From the NCBI RefSeq assembly GCF_024189295.1, contig NZ_JAIZEN010000020.1, positions 1 to 53,804 on the forward strand: a stretch of 53,804 nucleotides of DNA. Reading direction: 5' to 3'. Under the pieces are notes generated by a model, which saw only the letters and a list, made by a program, of their open reading frames with translations, was not told the DNA's origin and made no database searches. This document shows positions 1 through 8,050 of this stretch, in pieces. The translations under genes and the position numbers were made by a program. The stretch comes from Halobacillus sp. A1. GTDB taxonomy: Bacteria; Bacillota; Bacilli; Bacillales; Halobacillaceae. Each line of letters begins with the position of its first letter. Position 1 is the stretch's first letter.

Positions 1-47
1 TGCTTCTTAAATTCATCAGTAAAGTTACGGCGATTCCTTGGGGTCAT
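1..47 (-). pseudogene. IS3-family transposase OrfA, N-terminal end (cut by window edge)
   Basis: Reading leftward from the ATG at 47, the first 15 residues are MTPRNRRNFTDEFKK, the usual start of the HTH protein (OrfA) of IS3/IS150-type elements. A good ribosome binding site (AAGGAGACTAAAC, minus strand, 48-60) precedes it. Only the first codons lie in the window, so whether the gene is intact cannot be judged. The N-terminal motif is distinctive; the IS subgroup is not determined. Confidence 0.7.
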
Positions 48-121
48 GTTTAGTCTCCTTGATTGAAATATTTAGTAAAGTGTAACTGACCTTAACGAAA
101 CTGTCCAAACAAGTGTAACCT
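48..121 (-). mobile_element. Probable left end of the IS3-family element
   Basis: This is the AT-rich leader between the transposase start and the adjoining sequence. AGTGTAAC occurs twice (about 78-85 and 112-119), and a GTTTGGACAGTTT-like stretch (minus strand) resembles IS3-type terminal sequences. The exact terminal base cannot be fixed without the other end of the element. Confidence 0.4.
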
Positions 122-144
122 TTCCACCTCACCTAACCCGCGTA

Positions 145-168
145 TCCCACAGGAGTCTCACCGTTTCC
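145..168 (-). repeat. Degenerate partial copy of the Bacillaceae GC-rich intergenic repeat
   Basis: On the minus strand this reads GGAAACGGTGAGACTCCTGT and continues GGGA. It matches the start of the fuller repeat at 799-822 apart from two bases. The rest of the unit is not recognisable, so it is probably a truncated copy next to the IS3 end. Confidence 0.5.
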
Positions 169-786
169 CTACGCCCTTGCGATATGAATTTCTCGGAATA
201 ACTGTCATTCAACCCTACCCTGAAAGCTGATTTGCTTCCTTAGGCTAACGCACTCGGAGCTTCACCAATTCCTGTTATTCAACAGTAATCCGCAATTCTT
301 ACATTTATAAAATATTTTATACCTCAAAGAAAATGTTTCACGTGAAAAAAATTGCTCTTTTTGGAGAAACGTACAGAAAGATGTTATTTCGTATACTTCA
401 TGAGACAAATCGCTCGTAGTAATTCACTTTATTTCGAAGTGTTGGTTGGGAAACTAAGAGAAACTATTTGAAAAAGGGAATGCCTTCGTTCAGCGGCGTA
501 TGGACTGGACTGAGCTGGTTGAGATAAAGTTAGCACGAAGACTTCAATCTCAGGGGGTTCGTTCATTCCCTTCCAATGGGCTGGTCGGGAAGAAACTAAA
601 TTATCAGCTGTACCGTTCTCTTAATAAAGGGATCTCGTGAAATATCGCTTCGCTCAGTTGTTTCCGTTATTCTCACAAAAGCAAGAAGGTCTTTGAGTTT
701 TGATTGTTTTGTGCACTGTGCCAGAGTGTTTGTAATATGATGAACTCTTTACAGGGTTAAAAAAGTCTTGTTTCTGACATTTTGGT
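169..786. other. Noncoding stretch between IS end and repeat
   Basis: Apart from the parS-like site I see no convincing gene here. Open frames are short and lack ribosome binding sites. The sequence looks like decayed DNA, possibly remains of older insertions. Confidence 0.4.
334..349. promoter_or_regulatory. parS-like centromere site (ParB/Spo0J binding)
   Basis: TGTTTCACGTGAAAAA matches 15 of 16 positions of the near-universal parS palindrome TGTTTCACGTGAAACA, differing only at position 15. The CACGTG core is intact. Real parS sites cluster around the replication origin, so if functional this would place the window in the origin-proximal part of the chromosome. It lies in noncoding DNA. 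Confidence 0.5.
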
Positions 787-911
787 AATGGGGTCTTGGA
801 AATGGTGAGACTCCTGCGGGAATGGATGGACTGGCTAGACCCCGCAGAGCGTTAGCTCGAGGAGGCTGGCCGTCATCCCCGCGGAAAGCGATCCATTTCC
901 AAGACCCCATT
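787..911. repeat. GC-rich intergenic repeat flanked by perfect 19-bp inverted repeats
   Basis: The core (about 806-890) holds GAGACTCCTGCGGGA, GACCCCGCAGAGCG, CGAGGAGGCTGGCCG and CCCCGCGGAAAGCG. These are hallmarks of a dispersed intergenic repeat I recognise from Bacillaceae genomes. It is bracketed by a perfect inverted repeat, 787-805 against 893-911, so a transcript could fold into a long closed stem. A weak 81-codon minus-strand frame across it is not considered a gene. Confidence 0.7.
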
Positions 912-1009
912 TCTCCAATCCCAAAACACACCGATTTCCGATGTATAACCCTCCCATAAAGTGGACAAACTAGCAACCGTATAACACACATCACAAGGAG
1001 GAATACAAA

Positions 1010-1261
1010 ATGAAAAACGCTCTACTTAAACTATTGACAGCCATGTTTGTGATTTCACTTCTAGGCGCGTGTGCATCTGAAGAAGAACCAGCACAAGAAG
1101 AGAACCAGCAAGAAGAAGAAGACATGCAGGAAGATGAAGACAACATGGAAGAAGATATGCAGGAAGACGAAGACGACATGGAAGAAGACATGGAAGAAGA
1201 CGAAGACGCAACAAACGAAGACACCATGGACGAAGATATGGACGAAGACACAGAAGAATAA
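1010..1261 (+). CDS. Small, extremely acidic lipoprotein
   Basis: This 83-residue protein has a lipoprotein signal: MKNALLKLL, a hydrophobic stretch, then the lipobox LGAC with Cys22 as the predicted lipidated residue. The rest is almost entirely Glu, Asp, Gln and Met in imperfect repeats of EEDMQEDEDDM type. It is probably anchored on the outer face of the membrane as a flexible polyanionic tail. The function is unknown; such tails are common in halophilic Bacillaceae, where they may bind cations or keep the surface hydrated (inference). The start is well supported by ACAAGGAGGAATACAAA before the ATG. A hairpin terminator follows, so it is probably monocistronic. Confidence 0.75.
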   Translation: MKNALLKLLTAMFVISLLGACASEEEPAQEENQQEEEDMQEDEDNMEEDMQEDEDDMEEDMEEDEDATNEDTMDEDMDEDTEE

Positions 1262-1270
1262 ACGATATTC

Positions 1271-1307
1271 AGCCGCTCTTACTCAAAAGAAGCGGCTCTT
1301 TTTTTTT
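1271..1307. terminator. Terminator after the acidic lipoprotein gene
   Basis: AGCCGCT (1271-1277) pairs with AGCGGCT (1291-1297) and is followed by a run of T. The facing minus-strand gene ends at 1279 inside the hairpin, so it may serve both genes. Confidence 0.75.
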
Positions 1308-1485
1308 CCGAACCTTGCAAAAAGACGGCCAAAGCAAAGACCGTCAGTCCACCCACCGTCAAAAAAGGTATGACAAACGCCGGCCGCACGAACCAATCGA
1401 CGAGAAACAAAGCGATCCCTACATAGAAACAAGCAAGACCAAACAGCGCTAAACGCATAGACACCTGCTTCACACGGCATCCCAT
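1279..1485 (-). CDS. Small membrane protein, two predicted helices
   Basis: A 68-residue (or shorter) protein with two hydrophobic segments, about residues 12-31 (LALFGLACFYVGIALFLVDW) and 36-57 (FVIPFLTVGGLTVFALAVFL), ending in a short basic/polar tail. No family recognised. The start is uncertain: the ATG at 1485 has only a weak GAAAG before it, and an internal ATG at 1458 (MRLALFG) follows GCAGGTGTCT. An overlapping frame of similar length (1283-1492) lacks membrane-protein character and is taken as its shadow. It is tail to tail with the acidic lipoprotein gene and downstream of the yjfB-like gene. Confidence 0.5.
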   Translation of the reverse strand: MGCRVKQVSMRLALFGLACFYVGIALFLVDWFVRPAFVIPFLTVGGLTVFALAVFLQGSEKKRAASFE

Positions 1486-1499
1486 CTTTCATATAAAAT

Positions 1500-1523
1500 A
1501 CCAGACAGCTTAAAGCCGCCTGG
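1500..1523 (-). terminator. Terminator of the YjfB-like gene
   Basis: On the minus strand CCAGGCGGC, loop TTTAA, GCTGTCTGG forms a stem with two G-U pairs, followed by TATTTTATAT. It lies just downstream of the minus-strand gene ending at 1531. Confidence 0.6.
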
Positions 1524-1530
1524 TACTCTA

Positions 1531-1713
1531 TTACCCTTTTACATCAATCTGAAGTCCTTTGGATGGGTGGGGCGCAGCCGATTCAGAGAGCATCTCAATC
1601 ATATCCGCGCCCTTTTCCTCGGTCTGGTCCTTCACTTTGTCCATAACTGCGAGGCTCGTCTGCTGCTGAACACCTACCTGACTCATCGCCATCGAGACGG
1701 CAGCAATATCCAT
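1531..1713 (-). CDS. YjfB-like putative motility protein
   Basis: A 60-residue protein starting MDIAAVSMAMSQVGVQQQTS and ending HPSKGLQIDVKG. It matches the small YjfB family in length and layout: an N-terminal MDIAA-S-Q helix, a Q-rich middle, an MIEML helix and a C-terminal HP--G--IDVK motif. B. subtilis YjfB belongs to the motility (sigma-D) regulon by established knowledge; its biochemical role is not known. The start is well supported by AAAGGAGCGTGGACCT before the ATG. A GTCGATGG element upstream only partly resembles a sigma-D -10, so flagellar control is an inference. It is single, with its own terminator. Confidence 0.75.
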   Translation of the reverse strand: MDIAAVSMAMSQVGVQQQTSLAVMDKVKDQTEEKGADMIEMLSESAAPHPSKGLQIDVKG

Positions 1714-1893
1714 AGGTCCACGCTCCTTTCCCTTTTACCATCGACCAACTTACGAAAAAATCAACAGAGTATTGGCATTACACCGCCTATTTCTGTAAAA
1801 TAAAAAGAAAGTCCTAAAATTCCAGCACATTTTCCGAAATTGAAGTTTTTCGATAGAACTTGTGTGGAATAAGGGAATGAGAGGTGATTTCCG

Positions 1894-2517
1894 ATGAAGT
1901 ACAGAACAGCTGAAGACTTGAAACCATTACTATTTGATGAACAAGAAAGAGTCGTTAACCAAATTCCGCGTGAAAAAGTGGACGTGTACGCGTATCTCAA
2001 TGACAACTTTGATAAATCCTACGTACCGGACGACAGCATTTACCAATTCGTCTTCCGCCATTTCTTCAAGCTTGATAACCCGAGTTTGACGAACGAATTC
2101 GAAGAGAAATACTTTATATTGATGGAACAACAACGAGACTTAGAACGACCGAACATCGTCAAAATTACAAAAGAGCTCTATGATATTAAGAACCACAAAG
2201 GCAACCCGACGATGCAGTTTCCTCTCGCAGCCGCTATGCTGCATGCGATCAATCCAGTTTTTCCATCCTATGATAGCGACATCGCGAAAGCATTCGACTT
2301 TTCATCCACCTATCATCTGTCTGGATTCGATAAAAAGATGAAACGGTATATCGGACAGTACCAGCACACCTTCAACACCTACAAACAGCTGCTGGACGAC
2401 GAAGGCATCAAGCCGCTGATCGAGCACTTCGACGAGAAATTCCCGGACCACGTGAATCTCCCCGAAGTAAAGAAACTCGAACTCATCGTCGCACAGCTCG
2501 GACACAGCTTACAATAA
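1894..2517 (+). CDS. Conserved-looking cytoplasmic protein of unknown function
   Basis: A 207-residue soluble protein without signal peptide or membrane segment. I do not recognise a family. It is rich in charged and aromatic residues and looks mostly helical: MKYRTAEDLKPLLFDEQERV, a middle block SIYQFVFRHFFKLDNP, then MQFPLAAAMLHAINPVFPSYDSDIAKAF and a helical C-terminus ending VAQLGHSLQ. The central pattern (ARG/LYS-poor, 'NP-F--YDS-IAKAF') is loosely reminiscent of small helical domains with no enzyme motif. The start has GAGAGGTGATTTCCG before ATG. It stands alone between convergent genes and has its own terminator. Codon use is like its neighbours. Confidence 0.7.
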   Translation: MKYRTAEDLKPLLFDEQERVVNQIPREKVDVYAYLNDNFDKSYVPDDSIYQFVFRHFFKLDNPSLTNEFEEKYFILMEQQRDLERPNIVKITKELYDIKNHKGNPTMQFPLAAAMLHAINPVFPSYDSDIAKAFDFSSTYHLSGFDKKMKRYIGQYQHTFNTYKQLLDDEGIKPLIEHFDEKFPDHVNLPEVKKLELIVAQLGHSLQ

Positions 2518-2524
2518 CGTACAT

Positions 2525-2553
2525 AACCGTCGGCCTCGTGCCGGCGGTTTTTT
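2525..2553 (+). terminator. Terminator after the 207-residue protein gene
   Basis: AACCGTCGGC, loop CTCGT, GCCGGCGGTT then TTTT: a ten-pair stem with one G-U, directly after the stop codon at 2517. Confidence 0.85.
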
Positions 2554-2677
2554 CAGTTGCTCCTCCATACAACTGTCACATTCATCCCCGACAAAACCTT
2601 GCATAACCTAACAAATTCTAGTAACATTTATTCATACTGACCACATAGTCACAACCGACAGAGAGGATAATTTACAT

Positions 2678-4018
2678 ATGAAAATAAAGATGCTCAGCCT
2701 CCTGCTGATCACCGCCGCCACACTGACCGCCTGTAACAATGACGAAGAAGACGCAGAAACCCAGGAAGAACGCACCACCCCCGTTGAAGTCGCTGAAATA
2801 TCCGAAGGTGACTTTACCGTTGATCGAAAAATAGCGGGGAGGGCCGCGTCAGATGAGCCCACTCCCGTCCTTCCGAGCGCGCCCGGTGAGTTAGTTACGT
2901 TAAACGTAGCCAAGGGAGACCGTGTTGTCGAAGGGGAGACGATCGGCGTCGTCACCCCGACGACCGAAGGCAGCCAGGTCGAATTGCAGGAGATCGCCGT
3001 CCGTCAGGCAGAGTCCCAGCTTGATGACGCACAGACTCAGTATGACCAGGCTTTAGAGGGTGTAGAGAACGCAGAAGAACAAGTCGATACCGCCCGTGAA
3101 GCTTCAAGCTCTGAAATCGATCAGACGATTTCTGCAGCGGAGTCTCAGTTCGAATCCGCCCAGCAGCTGGCTCAGGAAACGCAAAATCTTTTTGACGATG
3201 GGATCATTCCTGAATCACTGAACCAGCAGGCGCAAGGCCGCGCCGATCAGGCAGAGAGCCAACTTAATCAAGCGTCCGACCAAGGCGGCATGTCCTCCTC
3301 TGCGGTAGCTGAAGCAGAAGCACAATTGCGTCAGGCTGAACAAGGGCTCGCCCAGGCAGAATCCGCCGTTGAACAAGCCGAACTCGGCCTTGAGCAAGCG
3401 CAAATCCAGCTTGAAGATGCAGAGGAAGCATCTGAAAACGAAGCGGTCATGGCCGATGAAGCGGGAGAAATCGCTTCTGTCAATGCCAGTGAAGGCGACA
3501 ACGTAACCAATCAGGAGCCATTTGCAACAATCGTCAGCTTAAATCCGATGACGATTACAGCATCTGTGACGGACGCCCAGCTGTCTCTTTTTGAAGAAGG
3601 AGAAGAGCTCGAAGTCGAAATTCCGACCATCGAAGAAACGGTCACAGCGACAATCGATTACGTGCCGTCTGTGCCTGGTGATACGAACCTGTACTCAGTG
3701 GAAGCAACGGTCGATAATGAAGAAGAAAATATTAAGCCAGGCATGATGGCTTCTTTCCTATTGCCGGAGACGATCGTTGAGGATAGTTTGATTGTGCCGA
3801 GTAATGCCGTTGTCGAACAAGGTTCTGAAACGTACGTCTACCAGCTTGCCGGTGAAGAAGGAGAAGAAGTGGAGCGCGTCGATATAGAAATCCTCGAAGC
3901 TCAGACGGATCGGACCGCGATCAGCGGAGACCTTGAAAGCGATGCGGAAGTGGTGACGAGTGGACAGCTCACCCTTACAGACGGAGCGAAGGTCGAAGTC
4001 ATGAAGGAGGACGAATAA
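2678..4018 (+). CDS. RND efflux pump lipoprotein adaptor (HlyD/membrane-fusion family)
   Basis: A 446-residue membrane-fusion protein that links an RND pump to the outside. It starts with a lipoprotein signal, lipobox LTAC (Cys19), replacing the usual membrane helix. Residues about 35-100 form the first half of the lipoyl domain (VLPSAPGELVTLNVAKGDRVVEG). About 100-250 is a long coiled-coil hairpin rich in Ala, Gln and Glu (QAESQLDDAQ, AEQGLAQAES). The second lipoyl half follows (MADEAGEIASVNASEGDNV), then beta-barrel and membrane-proximal domains with NLYSVEATV and IKPGMMASF. It is very acidic. The pump gene begins immediately after its stop codon, so the two form an operon. Substrate unknown; Gram-positive relatives are pumps of the SwrC/YerP type. 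Confidence 0.9.
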   Translation: MKIKMLSLLLITAATLTACNNDEEDAETQEERTTPVEVAEISEGDFTVDRKIAGRAASDEPTPVLPSAPGELVTLNVAKGDRVVEGETIGVVTPTTEGSQVELQEIAVRQAESQLDDAQTQYDQALEGVENAEEQVDTAREASSSEIDQTISAAESQFESAQQLAQETQNLFDDGIIPESLNQQAQGRADQAESQLNQASDQGGMSSSAVAEAEAQLRQAEQGLAQAESAVEQAELGLEQAQIQLEDAEEASENEAVMADEAGEIASVNASEGDNVTNQEPFATIVSLNPMTITASVTDAQLSLFEEGEELEVEIPTIEETVTATIDYVPSVPGDTNLYSVEATVDNEEENIKPGMMASFLLPETIVEDSLIVPSNAVVEQGSETYVYQLAGEEGEEVERVDIEILEAQTDRTAISGDLESDAEVVTSGQLTLTDGAKVEVMKEDE

Positions 4019-7000
4019 GTGAAGCTCGTCAACCTTTCCGTTAAACGGCCCGTCGGTGTCATCATGGTCGTAGCGGCGATTCTCGCGCTCGGCTTTGTTT
4101 CGCTGCGGTCGTTAACGATCGATCTTTATCCAGAAATAGATTTACCGGTAGCCGTCGTTTCGACGAGTTACGATGAAGCAGCCCCGCAGGAAGTTGAACG
4201 ACTCGTCAGTCAGCCTGTCGAATCGTCCGTCAGCGCCATAGAAGGCCTGGAAGTCCTGCAATCTCAGTCTCAGCCCGGCGCCTCACTCATTTTTATGCAG
4301 TTCAGCACCGGCACCGATCTTGACAGTACCCTGCTTGAAGTGCGGGAAAGCGTCGATCAGGTGACGGAAGCGCTGCCTGAAGGAGCTGGCGAGCCGAGCG
4401 TGCTGCGTTTCGACCCACAGCAGCTTCCAATCATGACGATCGGGTTATCCGGAGATTCACCCGCTGAATTACAGCGCGTAGCGGAAGAGCAGCTCATCCC
4501 GGAAATAGAACGTCAGGAAGGCGTAGCTTCCGTCGATGTCGAAGGTGGAGAAACACGGCAGGTCGAAGTTCTGATTGACCGCGCTCAAATGGCCGAATAT
4601 GAACTCGACACCCAGACGATCACCCAGACGCTCAACGCCTCGAACCAGGCGGCTTCTGCCGGCTCGGTCAATAAAGGCGATCAGGAAGTGCAGCTGCGAA
4701 TCGACGGGGAATTCGAATCGATGCAGGATATCGAAGAAACGATCATCCAGTCGCCATCGGGAGCCCAGGTGACACTTGATCAAATCGCTGATATCGAAGA
4801 AACCTACAATTCGAGCACCGTCTCCGAAGTGAACGGAGAGGCGTCCGTCGCTTTATCGATTTTGAAAAAAACCGACGCCAACACGGTGGAAACCGCCAAT
4901 AACGTCCGTGACGCTATGAGCGAAGTTCAAGGCGACCTGCCTGAAGATACAAATGCCGACGTTATCCTGGATACGAGTGAATTCATCCAGGTGTCGATCA
5001 ACAGTGTCGTGCTGAACATCATTATCGGAGGAATCATTTCTGTAGGGATTCTCCTTCTGTTTCTAAAGAGTCTTCGTGCGACGCTCGTTATCGGGATTTC
5101 CATGCCGATCGCGATCATTTCCACGTTTACACTTATGTATTTCACCGGTGAGACGCTGAACGTCCTTACGATGGGCGGACTTGCGCTCGGAATCGGGATG
5201 ATGGTCGACAGTTCGATCGTCATATTAGAAAATATCGTCAACTACCGGAACCGCGGCTATTCGATGAAGGAGTCCGCCATTAAAGGGGCCTCCGAGCTCG
5301 CGCCGGCTGTAATCGCCTCGGCGACGACGACATTAGTCGTTTTCCTACCGATCATATTCGTGGAAGGGATCGCGTCCGAGCTGTTCACGCCGCTTGCCAT
5401 AACGATATCCTTTGCTCTGATCGCAGCACTTGCCGTATCGGTGACGCTCATTCCGATGCTGTCATCCAAACTACTGTCGAAACCGCTGCAGATGAGCGGC
5501 CGCCGCTACTGGTTCGACCGCTTTTTAGCCAAAGTGAATGACAAATACCAGGGCTTGCTCCGCCGCGTATTGAAGTGGAGAAAGATGACGATCGCCCTGA
5601 CGCTCGCCGCCATCGTCGGCAGCGTCGCGCTGATCCCGAACATCGGCACCGAATTCATCCCGGCCTCAGACCAGGGACAAATCGAAATCGACGTCGAAAT
5701 GCCAGCCGCCACCTCGCAGGAAGGCACCCAGGAAACGACCGCCCTCATCGATGAACGTTTGGAAAACTTCAGCGATGACATCGAAGTCAGCTACCTGACG
5801 ATCGGAGGCGGAGAATTCGGGGGAGATGTCGGAGGCGGCACCGCCGACAATGCCTCTTACACCATCCAGCTGGTCGACCCGGATGACCGGGAGAACACCA
5901 CTCAGGATGTCATGAAGCAAATGGATGAAGAATTAAGTCAGGTACCCGGAGCGGAAATCGCCGTGACAGAGCTTGATGCTGGACTCGGCACAGGCGCTCC
6001 GCTGCAAATCCAGCTGAACGGGTCAGAATACGAAGTGCTCGATGAACTGTCTGAGCAAGTGACGTACGTCATGGAAGACGTGGAAGGCGTAAGCGAACCG
6101 ACGTCTTCCACGGAAGAAGGACGTCCCGAAATGCAGATCGACGTCGATCGTGATAAAGCCTCCCAGTACGGCATGAGCGATCAAGAAGTGATCAGCCAGG
6201 TACAAACCGCCTTCACCGGTCAGGTGGCGACACGCTACCGCGAAGCCAGTGAAGAAATCGACGTGCAGATGATTTTGCCTGAAGAAGAACGCGAAACGAT
6301 TTCTGACCTGGAGAATATGTCACTGCAGACACCAAACGGCGAAATCATTCCGCTCGCAACAATCGCCGACCTGGAACAAGTACAGGGACCGGTCAACCTG
6401 CTGCGTGAAGATCAGCAGCCGCAAGTTAACGTCGAAGCAGAAGTACTCGACCGCGACCTCGGAAGCACAACCGAAGACGTCCGCGCCGCACTTGAAACGC
6501 TCAATTTCCCAGAAGGATACAACTATGAAATCGGCGGACAGGCGCAGGATATGGAAGAAGCGTTCGGAGATTTGGGTCTTGCGCTCATCTTCTCAATCTT
6601 CCTCGTGTACGCGGTCATGGCGATCCAGTTTGAGAACTTCCTGTTCCCATTCATCATCATGTTCTCGCTGCCTGCAACGATTGTCGGCATCTCGACCGGA
6701 CTATTCGTCACCGGCATGCCGTTCAGTTTACCGGCGTTTGTCGGGATCATCATGCTCGCCGGGATCGTCGTCAACAACGCCATCGTGCTCGTTGACTATA
6801 TCAACATCTTACGAAGAAGAGGATACGACAGGTACGAAGCGATTCTTGAAGCCGGCCCGAACCGGCTGCGTCCGATCCTGATGACGACATTTACTACCGT
6901 CCTCGCGATGGTACCACTCGCCATCGGCATCGGCCAGGGCGCCGAAGCCCAGCAGCCGCTCGCCGTCACGATCATATTCGGCCTGACGATCTCAAGCTTC

Positions 7001-7096
7001 TTCACTCTCGTTTTAATTCCCGTCGTCTACACGTATTTTGACGACTTGTCGAATAAAATTACCGGCTTTTTCCGCAGAAGACGCGACAAAGCCTGA
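4019..7096 (+). CDS. RND-family proton-driven efflux pump (SwrC/YerP-like, HAE1 group)
   Basis: A 1025-residue inner-membrane transporter of the AcrB/MexB superfamily (relatives about 1030-1065 residues). It has the typical layout: one N-terminal helix (VGVIMVVAAILALGF), a large external loop, six helices (about 325-515), a second long external loop and six C-terminal helices (about 850-1010). TM4 reads GIGMMVDSSIVILEN: Asp397 of the proton relay is present but the usual neighbouring Asp is Ser398. Start: GTG at 4019 directly after the adaptor's TAA, with AAGGAGG inside the adaptor's last codons, so translation is coupled. In B. subtilis, SwrC confers surfactin resistance and is needed for swarming (family knowledge); the substrate here is not known. 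A strong terminator follows. Confidence 0.92.
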   Translation: MKLVNLSVKRPVGVIMVVAAILALGFVSLRSLTIDLYPEIDLPVAVVSTSYDEAAPQEVERLVSQPVESSVSAIEGLEVLQSQSQPGASLIFMQFSTGTDLDSTLLEVRESVDQVTEALPEGAGEPSVLRFDPQQLPIMTIGLSGDSPAELQRVAEEQLIPEIERQEGVASVDVEGGETRQVEVLIDRAQMAEYELDTQTITQTLNASNQAASAGSVNKGDQEVQLRIDGEFESMQDIEETIIQSPSGAQVTLDQIADIEETYNSSTVSEVNGEASVALSILKKTDANTVETANNVRDAMSEVQGDLPEDTNADVILDTSEFIQVSINSVVLNIIIGGIISVGILLLFLKSLRATLVIGISMPIAIISTFTLMYFTGETLNVLTMGGLALGIGMMVDSSIVILENIVNYRNRGYSMKESAIKGASELAPAVIASATTTLVVFLPIIFVEGIASELFTPLAITISFALIAALAVSVTLIPMLSSKLLSKPLQMSGRRYWFDRFLAKVNDKYQGLLRRVLKWRKMTIALTLAAIVGSVALIPNIGTEFIPASDQGQIEIDVEMPAATSQEGTQETTALIDERLENFSDDIEVSYLTIGGGEFGGDVGGGTADNASYTIQLVDPDDRENTTQDVMKQMDEELSQVPGAEIAVTELDAGLGTGAPLQIQLNGSEYEVLDELSEQVTYVMEDVEGVSEPTSSTEEGRPEMQIDVDRDKASQYGMSDQEVISQVQTAFTGQVATRYREASEEIDVQMILPEEERETISDLENMSLQTPNGEIIPLATIADLEQVQGPVNLLREDQQPQVNVEAEVLDRDLGSTTEDVRAALETLNFPEGYNYEIGGQAQDMEEAFGDLGLALIFSIFLVYAVMAIQFENFLFPFIIMFSLPATIVGISTGLFVTGMPFSLPAFVGIIMLAGIVVNNAIVLVDYINILRRRGYDRYEAILEAGPNRLRPILMTTFTTVLAMVPLAIGIGQGAEAQQPLAVTIIFGLTISSFFTLVLIPVVYTYFDDLSNKITGFFRRRRDKA

Positions 7097-7103
7097 TGCA
7101 TTT

Positions 7104-7135
7104 AACCCCCTGCCGAATGCGGCAGGGGGTTTTTG
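7104..7135 (+). terminator. Terminator of the RND efflux operon
   Basis: AACCCCCTGCC, loop GAAT, GGCAGGGGGTT followed by TTT: a perfect GC-rich stem just after the pump's stop codon. Confidence 0.92.
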
Positions 7136-7351
7136 TAATCAGCAATATGACAAGATTGCATAAGGATTGATTTCGAGATATGGGAAGGAAGGGGTGCACA
7201 TGAGATTATTTAGAATTTAATCCTTCGAATACCGAGCACCCTGAACAGTGATTAAGTCTTTTGTACCACTATCTAAATTCCATGATTAACCACCCCGGGT
7301 CTGGTGGTACATATACCCAAGAGGGTTTATATTTTAAAAGGAGGTAGAAAA

Positions 7352-8008
7352 ATGGAACAAACAGAAATGAATCACCAAGTACAAATGCCAAGAATCGGAG
7401 ATGACGCACCAACTTTTAATGCGGCTACCAGTCAAGGAAACATCTCGTTGGAAGATTATAAAGGCAAGTGGCTTGTCCTATTTTCTCATCCATCAGATTT
7501 TACCCCGGTATGCACGACAGAGTTTGTCGGGCTTCAGGAAATCTACCCTGAATTAAAAGAAATGAACACAGAACTGCTTGGATTAAGCGTTGATAGTGTC
7601 CCATCTCATATTGCCTGGATTAGAAGTATCGAAGAAAACTTTAATACGAACATTGAATTTCCAGTTATTGCTGATCTTGATAAACAAGTGGCTATGAAAT
7701 ACGGGATGATTATGCCAGGTGAAAGTCAGGTAGAAACAAGCCGCGCTGTTTTTGTTATTGACGATAAACAGAAAATCCGGTCTATCATCTATTATCCACT
7801 GACAACCGGAAGAAACATGCAGGAAATCCTCCGTCTGGTGAAAGCTTTACAGACGACGGATGAACACGGCGTATCCACTCCTGCTGACTGGCAGGAAGGT
7901 GACAAAGCAGTTGTTTCACCACCGAAATCCCAAGAAGAAGCAGCTAAACGTGCTGAGGAAGAAGGCATTGAATATATCGACTGGTATATCTCTAAAAAAG
8001 ATGTATAA
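7352..8008 (+). CDS. Peroxiredoxin, 1-Cys (Prx6-type)
   Basis: A 218-residue thiol peroxidase that reduces hydrogen peroxide and organic hydroperoxides in the cytoplasm. The active-site motif is SHPSDFTPVCTTEF, with Thr51 and peroxidatic Cys54. There is no other cysteine in the protein, so it is a 1-Cys enzyme that must be re-reduced by an outside thiol. The long C-terminal domain (YPLTTGRNMQEILR onward) and overall length fit the Prx6 group rather than AhpC (about 187 residues). I start it at ATG 7352, after AAAAGGAGGTAGAAAA; the longer frame from 7304 has no ribosome binding site. Monocistronic, with a terminator after it. No clear PerR box was found upstream. Confidence 0.93.
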   Translation: MEQTEMNHQVQMPRIGDDAPTFNAATSQGNISLEDYKGKWLVLFSHPSDFTPVCTTEFVGLQEIYPELKEMNTELLGLSVDSVPSHIAWIRSIEENFNTNIEFPVIADLDKQVAMKYGMIMPGESQVETSRAVFVIDDKQKIRSIIYYPLTTGRNMQEILRLVKALQTTDEHGVSTPADWQEGDKAVVSPPKSQEEAAKRAEEEGIEYIDWYISKKDV

Positions 8009-8018
8009 CCAGGGAGGC

Positions 8019-8050
8019 AGGCTGTCCTAGTGGGCAGCCTTTTCTTTTTT
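8019..8050 (+). terminator. Terminator of the peroxiredoxin gene
   Basis: AGGCTG (8019-8024) pairs with CAGCCT (8035-8040), followed by a long T-rich run, eleven bases after the stop. Confidence 0.8.

Noticed and set aside
749-994. 81-codon minus-strand ORF
   Set aside because: It runs across the intergenic inverted repeat, has no ribosome binding site and no protein-like features.
991-1251. 86-codon Ser-rich minus-strand ORF
   Set aside because: It is the antisense of the Glu/Asp-rich lipoprotein; the Ser/Met repeats arise from complementing GAA/GAC/ATG codons.
1083-1258. Possible short tandem repeat or CRISPR-like array
   Set aside because: The near-repeats are in-frame GAAGAAGAC-type codons of an acidic protein, with no spacers.
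6405-6881. 158-codon plus-strand ORF
   Set aside because: Alternative frame inside the RND pump gene, Ser/Arg-rich with no motifs.
7141-7351. PerR box upstream of the peroxiredoxin
   Set aside because: TTATTTAGAATTTAATCC is only loosely palindromic and does not match the PerR consensus well enough.
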